Below are positions 41,396 to 49,682 of a stretch of 64,000 nt of DNA, piece by piece; position 1 is the first letter of the stretch; every line of letters begins with the position of its first letter. Source of the DNA: Nitrosopumilus sp. b1. GTDB taxonomy: Archaea; Thermoproteota; Nitrososphaeria; Nitrososphaerales; Nitrosopumilaceae. A model generated the notes under the pieces. The model saw only the letters and a program-made list of their open reading frames with translations. It was not told where the DNA came from and ran no database searches. The stretch is taken from positions 1-64,000 of the forward strand of contig NZ_MU078715.1 of assembly GCF_014078545.1 (NCBI RefSeq), in the 5' to 3' direction. The position numbers were made by a program, and so were the translations under genes.

Positions 41396-41469
41396 TGGAC
41401 CGGGAGGGATTTGAACCCTCGATCTCACCCATGCCAAGGGCGTATCCTACCAGTCTAGACGACCGGCCC
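41396..41469 (-). tRNA. tRNA-Ala (GGC)
   Basis: Acceptor GGGCCGG/CCGGTCC includes G3-U70, the alanine identity pair. Anticodon stem CGCCC/GGGTG closes loop TTGGCAT (anticodon GGC). T-arm GAGGG-TTCAAAT-CCCTC, discriminator A. No intron is visible. Confidence 0.94.
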
Positions 41470-41599
41470 AAAGTGATCAGCAAGAATCTGCGATCGAATA
41501 AGATTTTTTGGATTGGTTATTAACGTTTTAGATGTTAGGCGGATTTCCCAACATCCTAACATAAGATATTTAACCACTGGAGATCACGATCAATACTGC

Positions 41600-42442
41600 A
41601 TGGTTGTAGAAAATAAGGCCACGATTACATATATTCAATTACTAAAAGAAGATCTTGCAATATTCAGACTAGTTCCAAACGACGGGGTAGTTCCCGATTA
41701 TCACGCAGGTCAGTTCATTACAATTGGAATGAATGTTCCAAGTGAGGGTAAAGTCATCAGAAGAGCATACTCTATTGCATCACATCCTGAAAACAAAAAA
41801 TACATTGAACTTGTTATAAGATGGGTAAGAAAACCACTTCCTGGAAGATTAACCACTCAATTGTTTAATGCAAAAGAAGGAGATGAAGTAACTTGGATTA
41901 AACCAACTGGTGCAGCATTATCAATTAATGAAACACTTCCAAATGGTAACAAAGACAACAGAAGAATCGTATGTATTGGTGGTGGAACAGGAATTGCACC
42001 CTTTGTTAGTTTTGCACAGCATCTCCACGATGTAGGAGACAAACGAGAAATTGTTGTATTACACGGTGCAAGTTATGTTGATGAGCTCAGCTACAAAGAA
42101 CTTTTCACGAATTTAGAATATGAAAGCCTCGACAAAGGCAAGGACAAATGGAATTTTACTTATCGCGCAACTATCAGTAGGCCACAAGACTGGTTTAACA
42201 GATCATGGGGCGGACAAACTGGAAGAGTTGAGACATTTCTAAGACCACGTGAAGATGGAATGTCACCACTTGAAGAATTAGTTGGCGAGAAGATTACAAA
42301 AGATAACACAATGTTTTACATTTGTGGTTGGCAAGGCACAATTGATGGCGTAATGGACTTCTTAAAACCAAAGAACTTTGTTACGCAAAGAGAAAAGCGA
42401 GCTGACGGAAGCTTCGAAGTAAAGTTCGAATCATACGGATAG
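41600..42442 (+). CDS. ferredoxin-NADP reductase-like flavoprotein
   Basis: About 280 residues in FNR order. The FAD domain has the RxYS block RRAYSIASHPE, the NAD(P) domain has VCIGGGTGIAPFVSF, and the C-terminus has MFYICGWQGTIDGVMDFL (ICG motif). It transfers electrons between NAD(P)H and a one-electron carrier such as ferredoxin, or acts as a dithiol or oxygenase reductase. The cytosolic carrier could be one of the ferredoxins encoded here. The frame reaches back to TTG 41513, but I start at ATG 41600 because a TATA-like ATATTTAAC lies about 32 bases before it. Confidence 0.85.
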   Translation: MVVENKATITYIQLLKEDLAIFRLVPNDGVVPDYHAGQFITIGMNVPSEGKVIRRAYSIASHPENKKYIELVIRWVRKPLPGRLTTQLFNAKEGDEVTWIKPTGAALSINETLPNGNKDNRRIVCIGGGTGIAPFVSFAQHLHDVGDKREIVVLHGASYVDELSYKELFTNLEYESLDKGKDKWNFTYRATISRPQDWFNRSWGGQTGRVETFLRPREDGMSPLEELVGEKITKDNTMFYICGWQGTIDGVMDFLKPKNFVTQREKRADGSFEVKFESYG

Positions 42443-42490
42443 CAATAGATTATTTTAAAGAAATAATATCATGCGCTAGAATTTACCTAC

Positions 42491-42564
42491 GGGGACGTAG
42501 GTTAGCTTGGTAGACTGCCAGCCTCGGGCGCTGGAGATCATGGGTTCAACTCCCATCGTCCCCA
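42491..42564 (+). tRNA. tRNA-Pro (CGG)
   Basis: Acceptor GGGGACG/CGTCCCC, anticodon stem CCAGC/GCTGG with loop CTCGGGC (anticodon CGG), T-arm ATGGG-TTCAACT-CCCAT, discriminator A. It lies between the FNR-like and nucleotidyltransferase genes. Confidence 0.93.
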
Positions 42565-42612
42565 TGTTACTAATTCAATCATTGAAATAGGACAAATGAA
42601 ATCATAGTCTGA

Positions 42613-43215
42613 TTGGCAACTGCATTATACCTTGCACATTTGAATCCAGTAACAAATGCACATGTTGAAATTATTAATGATCTAAAATCACAAGCTGACA
42701 AAATAATTGTAATGCCGGTTATTTTCATGAAAGAAGATTCTGAAATTAATAGTAAGAGTTTTCCATTTGGTTTTGAGATAAGAAAAAAAATGATAGAGTC
42801 AGTTTTTGCCGATTCAGTTGAGGTATCACGAAATTATACATTCTTTGCACCATTCTCAAAATACATGCCACCTCTTTTATCACCAAATTCTTGGAAGCTA
42901 CGAAAACAAATTCTAAAAGGAATAGAAGATGATTATTTCACATACACTGGAGACAAAGCAGAAGGATACATGCTCAAGATGTATCGATTAAGACCAAAAG
43001 TTGGTACCAGAAAATCAATTTCTGCTGCGTCAGTCAAAGAAAAGATGTATGATTCAGTAGAAAAAGCAGATTCAGGATGGAAAAATAATGTGCCAGAACC
43101 CGTAGCAAAAATCATTCAAGAAAACTGGAATATTATAGAGAGATTTGCAAAAATGGAAGATTTGACTACACGTGTTCTGGGAATGAAGTTTCCAAAAGAA
43201 GGATGGTCAAAATAA
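42613..43215 (+). CDS. nucleotidyltransferase-fold protein (NMNAT-like)
   Basis: A 200-residue protein starting at TTG. The N-terminal HLNPVTNAHVEII (about 9-21) is the cytidylyltransferase-like substrate motif (usual form GxFxPxHxGH), and RKSISAASVKEKM (about 138-150) fits the C-terminal ISxxxxR site. Such enzymes join an NTP to phosphate-bearing partners, as in NAD or CDP-alcohol synthesis. The first motif deviates (NAH instead of GH), so the function is uncertain; NMN adenylyltransferase is the best guess. It stands alone between tRNA-Pro and a convergent membrane-protein gene. Confidence 0.7.
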   Translation: MATALYLAHLNPVTNAHVEIINDLKSQADKIIVMPVIFMKEDSEINSKSFPFGFEIRKKMIESVFADSVEVSRNYTFFAPFSKYMPPLLSPNSWKLRKQILKGIEDDYFTYTGDKAEGYMLKMYRLRPKVGTRKSISAASVKEKMYDSVEKADSGWKNNVPEPVAKIIQENWNIIERFAKMEDLTTRVLGMKFPKEGWSK

Positions 43216-43223
43216 TAGTCCTA

Positions 43224-43424
43224 TTAGGATTTTTTTGATTTCTTCCATCTATCCATATTAAACATGGCAAAGCTAATCATAAAGAAGATAATCATTGCTA
43301 TGCCAGTCACATATGCATAGTTGAATCCATCTCCAGGATGATTCTGTTCATGATAATAGTTAATCCCAAATGTTGCAATTAGTAAAAAAAGTCCAATGAA
43401 TGAAAATTTCCTGTGAGTTTCCAA
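43224..43424 (-). CDS. small two-helix membrane protein
   Basis: A 66-residue protein starting at TTG. Hydrophobic segments lie at about 7-22 and 36-56, with a polar turn (YHEQNHPGDGFNY) between and a basic tail (DRWKKSKKS). It has no recognised family and resembles other tiny anchored proteins in the window. Its stop is 8 bases from the convergent nucleotidyltransferase stop. Confidence 0.55.
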   Translation of the reverse strand: METHRKFSFIGLFLLIATFGINYYHEQNHPGDGFNYAYVTGIAMIIFFMISFAMFNMDRWKKSKKS

Positions 43425-43522
43425 GAATTATTATTTTATTATTAGGTATATGAACTAAGAATTCTCTTTTTTCTAAATTATTTATGGAAATAGATTAATT
43501 ATGACCAAATCCTCGAATTGGT

Positions 43523-44440
43523 GTGAAATTTTCTAATTCAAAATTTGTTTGGTTTGATGGAAAATTAGTCCCCATACAAAAAGCAAAAGTTCCTGTGACA
43601 ACTCATGCAATTCATTATGGAACATCAGTCTTTGAAGGAATCAGAGCCTATTGGAATTCAGAAAATCTGTTTATCTTTAGGCTAGGTGAGCATGTAAAGC
43701 GGTTTAGAAATTCTGGAAAATTTTATTCCATGTCTTTGAATTATTCTAATGAAGAGATCAAAAAGGCAATAACCAATTTATGTAAAAAAAATAAGATGAA
43801 AAAATCCTGCTATATCAGACCCTTTTACTTTATTGGTCAATACGGAATAAATCTGCATGTTACAAAAAATGCACCAACACACCTTGCAATCTTTATGTTT
43901 CCATTTGGAGATCTATTTAACAAAAATGGTATCACTGCAGGGGTGTCATCAAAGAGAAAGTTCTCTGATGCGTCAACTCCAACGCAAGCAAAGATGGGCG
44001 GAAACTATCTAAATTCAATCATTGCAACTCAGGAGGCAAAGAAAAAAGGATTTGATGAGGCGATTCTTCTTGATTTGGAAGGAAATGTAAGTGAGGCACC
44101 TGGAGAAAACATCTTCATAGTTAAAGGAGAAAAGATGTACACTCCACCAATTAGTTCATCAGCCCTTAATGGAATTACCAGAGATGCAGTTCTAAAAATT
44201 GCAAAAGATAGTGGTTACAAAGCATCAATCAAGAAATTCAACAGGAATGAATTGAACAGGGCAGATGAGATTTTCCTTACAGGAACTGCAGCAGAGATAA
44301 CACCAATTATCAAAATTGATAGAAAAAAGGTAGGAAATGGAACGGTAGGCCCCATCACAAAAGCCATAATGTCAGAATATACGGATATTGTAATGAATAG
44401 AAAGAAGAAATATTCACACTGGTTAACGGCGGTATACTAA
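43523..44440 (+). CDS. ilvE: branched-chain amino acid aminotransferase
   Basis: A 305-residue class IV PLP aminotransferase, starting at GTG. Motifs are HAIHYGTSVFEGIR (about 27-40), the PLP lysine in AKMGGNYLNS (K about 158), and LEGNVSEAPGENIFIV (about 188-203). It interconverts branched-chain amino acids and 2-oxo acids with 2-oxoglutarate. The next gene begins on its last base (TAATG), so they are co-translated, although that neighbour encodes a sugar dehydrogenase. Confidence 0.93.
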   Translation: MKFSNSKFVWFDGKLVPIQKAKVPVTTHAIHYGTSVFEGIRAYWNSENLFIFRLGEHVKRFRNSGKFYSMSLNYSNEEIKKAITNLCKKNKMKKSCYIRPFYFIGQYGINLHVTKNAPTHLAIFMFPFGDLFNKNGITAGVSSKRKFSDASTPTQAKMGGNYLNSIIATQEAKKKGFDEAILLDLEGNVSEAPGENIFIVKGEKMYTPPISSSALNGITRDAVLKIAKDSGYKASIKKFNRNELNRADEIFLTGTAAEITPIIKIDRKKVGNGTVGPITKAIMSEYTDIVMNRKKKYSHWLTAVY

Positions 44441-45375
44441 TGAGAGTGGTACAAATTGGAACCGGAGGATGGGGCAAAAACCATGCAAGAATTCTTTCAC
44501 AGTTAGACGTTCTTGTTGCAATTTGTGATGCCGACAAGCAAAGATGCAAAGAGTTTGGAGAAAAGTACTCTGTTAACCAATACGACTCTATTGATTCATT
44601 GTTATCTTCAGAAGATTTTGATGCAGCTGTAATCTGTACACCTACATCAACACATGCAAAGATTGCCACGCAATTGATTCAAGCAAAAAAACATGTTTTC
44701 GTTGAAAAACCCATGACGTATCTCTCAGAAGAAGGCGAAGATCTCATGAAACTTGCTGAGAGAAATAAAGTTCTTCTCACCTGCGGATACATTGAGAGAT
44801 TCAACCCAGCAGTAGGCATTGTAAAAGATTTTGTTAAATCAAGAAAATATGGAGAATTGGTTATGCTAGAATTTCATAGAGAAAATAGGATGCCCTTGCA
44901 TATCAAAGATGTAGGAATCATTTACGATACATCTGTACACGATATTGACACAGCCATGTGGCTTTTTGATGATACCCCTGAAGTAATTTTTGCAAGGGCA
45001 GGCAAGATAAGACATGAACATGAAGACTTTGCATCAATTATGCTAGGATTCAAAGACAATAAAGTTGCAATAATATCATCAAACTGGATTACACCAACCA
45101 GAGTCAGAACTTTCAATGCAGTATGTACTGATGCAATAATTTCATCAGACTTTATCACACAAGAAGTAAAGATTGAAACAAATAATGATACAGAGATTCC
45201 TCGCAATGAAAAAAAGGAGCCACTGTTACTTGAGCTTCAAACATTTTTGGGAGCAATTGAAGGAAAAAACGAGTTATTAGTAAAAGCACAGCATGCAGTT
45301 AACGTAACAAAGATTGCAGAAGCGGCACTTTTATCTAGTCAGAAAGGAACCCCGATTTATCTCGATTTAAAATGA
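44440..45375 (+). CDS. Gfo/Idh/MocA oxidoreductase (UDP-sugar 3-dehydrogenase-like)
   Basis: A 311-residue NAD(P)-dependent enzyme. The Rossmann motif is QIGTGGWGKNHARIL (about 5-19) and the catalytic VEKPMTY is at about 88-94; GYIERFNPAV and the His-containing HDIDTAMWLFDD resemble WlbA/MviM proteins of nucleotide-sugar pathways. It likely oxidises a UDP-N-acetyl-hexosamine-type substrate. It overlaps the ilvE stop and is followed by a Trm112-like gene and a hexapeptide acetyltransferase gene, so a surface-sugar role is probable. Confidence 0.85.
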   Translation: MRVVQIGTGGWGKNHARILSQLDVLVAICDADKQRCKEFGEKYSVNQYDSIDSLLSSEDFDAAVICTPTSTHAKIATQLIQAKKHVFVEKPMTYLSEEGEDLMKLAERNKVLLTCGYIERFNPAVGIVKDFVKSRKYGELVMLEFHRENRMPLHIKDVGIIYDTSVHDIDTAMWLFDDTPEVIFARAGKIRHEHEDFASIMLGFKDNKVAIISSNWITPTRVRTFNAVCTDAIISSDFITQEVKIETNNDTEIPRNEKKEPLLLELQTFLGAIEGKNELLVKAQHAVNVTKIAEAALLSSQKGTPIYLDLK

Positions 45376-45641
45376 AAAAAAGTATGATAGACATCTTAGC
45401 GTGTCCAATTGACAAACATTTTCCACTTGAACTACTAGAGTGTAAATCAAAAACAGAGATAGTTGAGGAAGGAGTATTGTACTGCACAAAATGCTCGAGA
45501 TTCTACCCAATTATAGAAGAGATTCCAATAATGTTACCCGATGAATTACGTGACAAAAAACAAGATATGGAATTTTTGAAAAATAATAAGGATAAACTTC
45601 CTGAAAAAATAATTAAGCAGGCATCACCATGGCACTTGTGA
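45372..45641 (+). CDS. Trm112-like zinc protein
   Basis: An 89-residue protein with ILACPIDK and YCTKCSRFYPIIEEIPIMLPDE; the Cys pair and the IPIML block are the Trm112 fold. Trm112 activates several methyltransferases that act on tRNA, rRNA and release factors. Archaeal Trm112 is a general partner, so its location inside a sugar operon is probably just convenient; in bacteria a similar domain can be fused to glycosyltransferases. It overlaps the previous gene by 4 bases. Confidence 0.8.
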   Translation: MKKSMIDILACPIDKHFPLELLECKSKTEIVEEGVLYCTKCSRFYPIIEEIPIMLPDELRDKKQDMEFLKNNKDKLPEKIIKQASPWHL

Positions 45642-45648
45642 AGCTCTT

Positions 45649-46125
45649 TTGGTAACAAATCATATTTCTCAAAAAGCAAAGATTGGAAAAAATGTAAGCA
45701 TCTGGCATTTTTCGTATGTTGGAGACAATGTAGAGATTGGAGACAATGTCAAGATTGGTTCTCTTGCACACATTGACTATAACGTAAAGATTGGAGAAAA
45801 TACAAAGATCGAAGGACTTGCTTACATTCCGCCTTTATCGCGAATTGGAAAGAATGTGTTTATCGGACCAAATGCTGCACTAACCAATGATCCATACCCA
45901 ATGTGTGACAAAATGATTGGAGTTACGATTGAAGATGGTGTAATAATTGGTGCACGCGCAGTGATTAAGGCAGGTGTCACTATAGGAAAGAATAGTGTTG
46001 TTGCAATGGGGGCAGTAGTAACCAAGGATGTTCCTCCAAATTCAGTAGTTGTTGGAGTTCCAGCTAAAGTAAAGTACTCAAGAGAAGAGTATGATAAAAA
46101 ACAAAAAGATTGGTTGGAATCTTAG
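45649..46125 (+). CDS. hexapeptide-repeat acetyltransferase
   Basis: A 158-residue left-handed beta-helix enzyme beginning at TTG. It consists of repeated isoleucine-rich hexapeptides, for example KIGKNVSIWHFSYVGDNVEI and GDNVKIGSLAHI, followed by NDPYPMCDKM and IGARAVIKAGVTIG. It resembles WlbB/PglD-type acetyltransferases that acylate amino sugars on UDP. The final part, PPNSVVVGVPAKV, is typical. The dehydrogenase-Trm112-like-acetyltransferase order suggests synthesis of an N-acetylated UDP-sugar for glycoproteins. Confidence 0.88.
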   Translation: MVTNHISQKAKIGKNVSIWHFSYVGDNVEIGDNVKIGSLAHIDYNVKIGENTKIEGLAYIPPLSRIGKNVFIGPNAALTNDPYPMCDKMIGVTIEDGVIIGARAVIKAGVTIGKNSVVAMGAVVTKDVPPNSVVVGVPAKVKYSREEYDKKQKDWLES

Positions 46126-46287
46126 TTAGTGTAGTTTTTCAAGTTTATCGAGTCGCTTTTCAATTTCGATTAGCTTATTGATGATAATGATGTGTGTCTT
46201 TTTTGCATCAATTCCAACTGGACTATCAGGACTAGTAATTGCTTGTCCGATTTCTTTTTTTGCGTTCTCATCAACTTCTAAATTCAT
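46126..46287 (-). CDS. 53-residue coiled-coil protein
   Basis: A clean short gene, ATG 46287 to TAA 46126, directly abutting the acetyltransferase stop on the other strand. The product starts MNLEVDENAKKEIGQ and ends in a Leu/Ile/Lys heptad-like helix (INKLIEIEKRLDKLEKLH), probably a dimeric coiled coil. Its amino-acid composition is protein-like and it lies in an otherwise empty gap. No family is recognised. Confidence 0.6.
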   Translation of the reverse strand: MNLEVDENAKKEIGQAITSPDSPVGIDAKKTHIIIINKLIEIEKRLDKLEKLH

Positions 46288-46335
46288 TTCTTATCTGTTA
46301 ATGCCCACATTCTAGACATATACTTTTGCAAAGAT

Positions 46336-46566
46336 TTAGCTACTAATCTGTTTTTGAAATATCCATTTTTTGAATTTTGATAAAACATAAACCCAAAGTA
46401 CAACAAGAATTATTGCAACAATTGCCTTTATTCCAGAAGATATCACTTGATCGAATTCTCCATATCCAGATATCGATATAGGTCCAAGAACTGTAATCAC
46501 TATTCCTCCTCCAATTAATAACAAAACCCACATTGCAAAGATAAAGATGTAAAGTGATTTATTCAA
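46336..46566 (-). CDS. small two-helix membrane protein
   Basis: A 76-residue protein with two hydrophobic segments (about 4-28 and 43-64) joined by an acidic polar turn (GYGEFDQV) and ending in a basic tail (KFKKWIFQK). The start is TTG; it overlaps the stop of the glycosyltransferase gene by 4 bases, which suggests coupling. It may be a small partner of that membrane enzyme. No family is recognised. Confidence 0.6.
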   Translation of the reverse strand: MNKSLYIFIFAMWVLLLIGGGIVITVLGPISISGYGEFDQVISSGIKAIVAIILVVLWVYVLSKFKKWIFQKQISS

Positions 46567-47555
46567 AATTTAATCACCGTCAAAAAGGCACTAGTCACTG
46601 CCAAAATTCCTGCAAATACTGCAAGTTTGAATATTTCGTATCCAACTTGCTTTTCAGATAATGGTTTATCCCCAAGAATTAGCCTAACCAAGGTTACAGG
46701 AGCGGTCTTTTCAGTAGTAGCCTTTAGCTTAAAGTCATCTGTATGGGTTACAGGTTTTGCTTTAATCTGTCTGTGTTCAACAATTCTCTTCATGCTGGAG
46801 AGAAACAAAAATGAGTTAATCACTGCTGGGAGTAAAGCAATTGCTGCTATAATTTCAACTCCACCTACAATTGCAATTGCACCATACATTGCACCAAGTG
46901 TCAGTGCCCCTGAATCACCTGGAAAAATTTTACTTGGAACTTTATGATACTTGTAAAATGCAAGTGAGACAAAACCCAAGGGCAAACTGATCAAAGCCAC
47001 CTCATAGTTTTGAACTATTACCAATGAGATTGTCAAAGCAAAGCTTGCAATGGTCATAAAACCACTTGCAACCCCATTTAGCACATCAATTGAGTTGATT
47101 GTGTTTCCAGTAATTGGAATCATTACAATCACTATTGCAAGATACAGTGCAGGAATTACAGCATCACCAAAAATTGGAAAAGATAGATTTGAATCATATG
47201 CACCAAGGAGAATTATCGGTACTGCAGAAACTGCAAGTGCAAGTGGTTTGAACCATCCGCCCATTACCTTTCTATCATCAATCATTCCGACAACAAAGGC
47301 CATGCTAGTTGTAGCAATTACTGCAAGAATTTCATTCATTTGTAAAAATGCATACAGTGTAAATTCTGCTGCAAGAATTCCTGCAATGAGTACAGGTCCG
47401 CCAGGTCTGACCACCATTACTTCACCAGGTTTGTTAAAGTCTTTGACAGCCATCTTACGCTTCTCAAGGGCTTTGATTAAAAATGGAGTAATGACAAAAA
47501 CAGTAAAGAAAGCAACTACAGATGTAATTATTCCTGGAATTATTAGCTCAGACAA
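46563..47555 (-). CDS. GlcNAc-1-phosphate transferase-like membrane enzyme (MraY/GPT family)
   Basis: A 330-residue protein with about 10 membrane segments. The Asp pair MIDDRK (about 90-95), the NSIDVLNGVASG block (about 154-165) and FPGDSGALTLGA (about 213-224) are the catalytic regions of UDP-HexNAc:polyprenyl-phosphate transferases. It probably starts lipid-linked oligosaccharide synthesis (AglH-like) for N-glycosylation. The start is TTG, immediately after the hel308 stop. Confidence 0.9.
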   Translation of the reverse strand: MSELIIPGIITSVVAFFTVFVITPFLIKALEKRKMAVKDFNKPGEVMVVRPGGPVLIAGILAAEFTLYAFLQMNEILAVIATTSMAFVVGMIDDRKVMGGWFKPLALAVSAVPIILLGAYDSNLSFPIFGDAVIPALYLAIVIVMIPITGNTINSIDVLNGVASGFMTIASFALTISLVIVQNYEVALISLPLGFVSLAFYKYHKVPSKIFPGDSGALTLGAMYGAIAIVGGVEIIAAIALLPAVINSFLFLSSMKRIVEHRQIKAKPVTHTDDFKLKATTEKTAPVTLVRLILGDKPLSEKQVGYEIFKLAVFAGILAVTSAFLTVIKF

Positions 47556-49682
47556 TTATCTACCCTTCCGTAATTGAGACTTTATGTTATCTGCAAGTGT
47601 TGAACCAATTTTATCAATCTCTGCCAATTTTTTAACAGGAATTGCAGCCAAATCATCAAGATTTTTGATTCCAGTATTGTATAGTTTTCTTGCACGAACT
47701 CTTCCTATTCCCTTGATCTTTACAAGGTCAAGTAATTCCTCACGTATTCCATAGACTATACGCTTTCGAAGTGAATCTAATTCATCAAGTAAATCTGGGC
47801 GTTCCATCTGCTTTGCAAGCTCCCTCAAGCAATACACTAGCCAGTTTGATGTCTCAACCATTCTGTGCATATCACCTGATTCAATCTTTAGATTATCAGA
47901 CAGTGAGACCTCCGAAGATTCTGTTATCCAAGATTGCAGGGCCAATAAACTTCGATTGCAGTCATACTCGGATATTGGTTCCAATAATTCAGAGGAATGA
48001 TTTTCAATCATAAGACTAGCAGTCTCATAGTCCTTGTTTCGCAATGCAAATTTTGGGAAAAACTCTTCACTGTTTGATACAAGATGTAAAAATCCAAAGG
48101 TATGATTTCTTTCTTCTGAAACATTTTCTAATGCTTTTCTAAAGTAGGATGCAGTTAATGGATCAATGTACAGCTTGGAAACTTTTTTCCCAAAATCAGT
48201 TGCGGCATATCTATCACCTTTTTTAATTAAAAATCCCTCATGAAGTAGATATCTTGTTGCAATATCAATTCCAAATTTCATTGTAGATTTTCTTGATTGT
48301 AATCCTCCTAGTGTTTGCAAAAAGAATTCAAGAATTTCTTCCTTTTTAATTCCAGGAGTTGTAACAACTACGCTAAGCAGATGAATTCGTAAAGCCTTAT
48401 CATCTGTAATCTTTGATTCTATTGGTTCAGGTTCTCCACGAATGTAATATTCAATTAATTCATCAGTGTTTGATTTTCCAACGATTATTGCTTCTCCAAA
48501 CTCATCATATTGAGGCCTACCTGCTCGTCCACAAAGCTGCTTGTATTCTAAAACGCTGATTGGTTTGTTCGCTCCAATCTTTGCATTATATCTTGCTATG
48601 TTTGAAATTACAACTCGTCGTGCAGGAAGATTTACTCCTGCTGCAAGAGTTGGAGTTGAGGAAAGTAATTTTATCCTCCCACTACGAAATTCATTTTCAA
48701 TTATCTCTCTACAATTTTGATTTAATCCTGCATGATGAAATGCAACTCCTTTTTTGACTAGCTCAGCCAGAGTCTTTACTAGTGCAGTGTTTTCATTATT
48801 GCTCAGTATTTTTTTTGATGTCTCCTCTAGAATTTTTTTCTCAGATTCTTGCAGATACCGTGAAATAATTTCAGATGCCTTAGCAGCTAATGATGCAGAT
48901 CTGGTTCTAGTTTCAGCAAATACCAAGGATTGGCCGCCATCCTTTACGGATGCTGCACCCAAGTCAATAGGTGCACCACGAATGGTTGATTCTACCTCAA
49001 AAAATCTCCCATCACCCATAGTCACGCTTCCCCCATCATAGACTCCTTCAGATAGTGGAACCGGTCTCCATGAATTTTCAACTAGAGTACATCCAAGCCA
49101 TTTTGCAATCTCATCAGCATTAGTTATGGTAGCACTGAGACCTACAATCTGGGGCTTGTTCTCTAAAAGTTTGAGTTTTGTTAGAACCATTTCTAGTGTC
49201 GGTCCTCTGTCCTGGTCCCCAATCAAATGGACTTCGTCAGCAATAACTAAACCAACATCATCAATCCATTCAGCGCCATGTCTGACTAGTGAGTCCATTT
49301 TTTCATTTGTTAGAACCAAGATGTTTCCTTTCTCTAGATTTTGATCAACTGATTCAAAATCTCCAGTGGATATCATCACCTTTGTTTTACCCATGTTTGA
49401 AATCTTTTCAATTTTTTTAAACTCGTTAAATTTTTCAGAAGCAAGTGCACGAAGTGGGCTCAGATAGATTATTTTTCCATTATTCTCAAGTAGATATTTT
49501 ATCATTGCAAGTGTTGCAATCAGTGTTTTTCCACTGGCAGTTGGTGCAGAAACTAGAATGCTCTTTCCATCTAAGAGACCGGCCTTGATCGTATCTTCTT
49601 GTGGAGGGTAAAGATCCTTGAATCCTTGTTCCTTAAAAAAATCAATTATTGGTTTTGGAAAATCTAGCTCTGATATCTTCAT
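47556..49682 (-). CDS. hel308: Hel308-type DNA helicase
   Basis: A 708-residue superfamily 2 helicase. Motifs in order: SAPTASGKTLIA (Walker A), ADEVHLIGD (DExH), GLSATI (motif III), HAGL and then GRAGRP (motif VI). The C-terminus has a winged-helix and helix-hairpin-helix region (IKGIGRVRARKLYNTGI, then LAEIDKIGSTLADNI), typical of Hel308. It unwinds forked DNA during repair of stalled replication. Its ATG overlaps the mcm stop by 4 bases, so it is co-translated with mcm and the GINS gene. Confidence 0.95.
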   Translation of the reverse strand: MKISELDFPKPIIDFFKEQGFKDLYPPQEDTIKAGLLDGKSILVSAPTASGKTLIATLAMIKYLLENNGKIIYLSPLRALASEKFNEFKKIEKISNMGKTKVMISTGDFESVDQNLEKGNILVLTNEKMDSLVRHGAEWIDDVGLVIADEVHLIGDQDRGPTLEMVLTKLKLLENKPQIVGLSATITNADEIAKWLGCTLVENSWRPVPLSEGVYDGGSVTMGDGRFFEVESTIRGAPIDLGAASVKDGGQSLVFAETRTRSASLAAKASEIISRYLQESEKKILEETSKKILSNNENTALVKTLAELVKKGVAFHHAGLNQNCREIIENEFRSGRIKLLSSTPTLAAGVNLPARRVVISNIARYNAKIGANKPISVLEYKQLCGRAGRPQYDEFGEAIIVGKSNTDELIEYYIRGEPEPIESKITDDKALRIHLLSVVVTTPGIKKEEILEFFLQTLGGLQSRKSTMKFGIDIATRYLLHEGFLIKKGDRYAATDFGKKVSKLYIDPLTASYFRKALENVSEERNHTFGFLHLVSNSEEFFPKFALRNKDYETASLMIENHSSELLEPISEYDCNRSLLALQSWITESSEVSLSDNLKIESGDMHRMVETSNWLVYCLRELAKQMERPDLLDELDSLRKRIVYGIREELLDLVKIKGIGRVRARKLYNTGIKNLDDLAAIPVKKLAEIDKIGSTLADNIKSQLRKGR

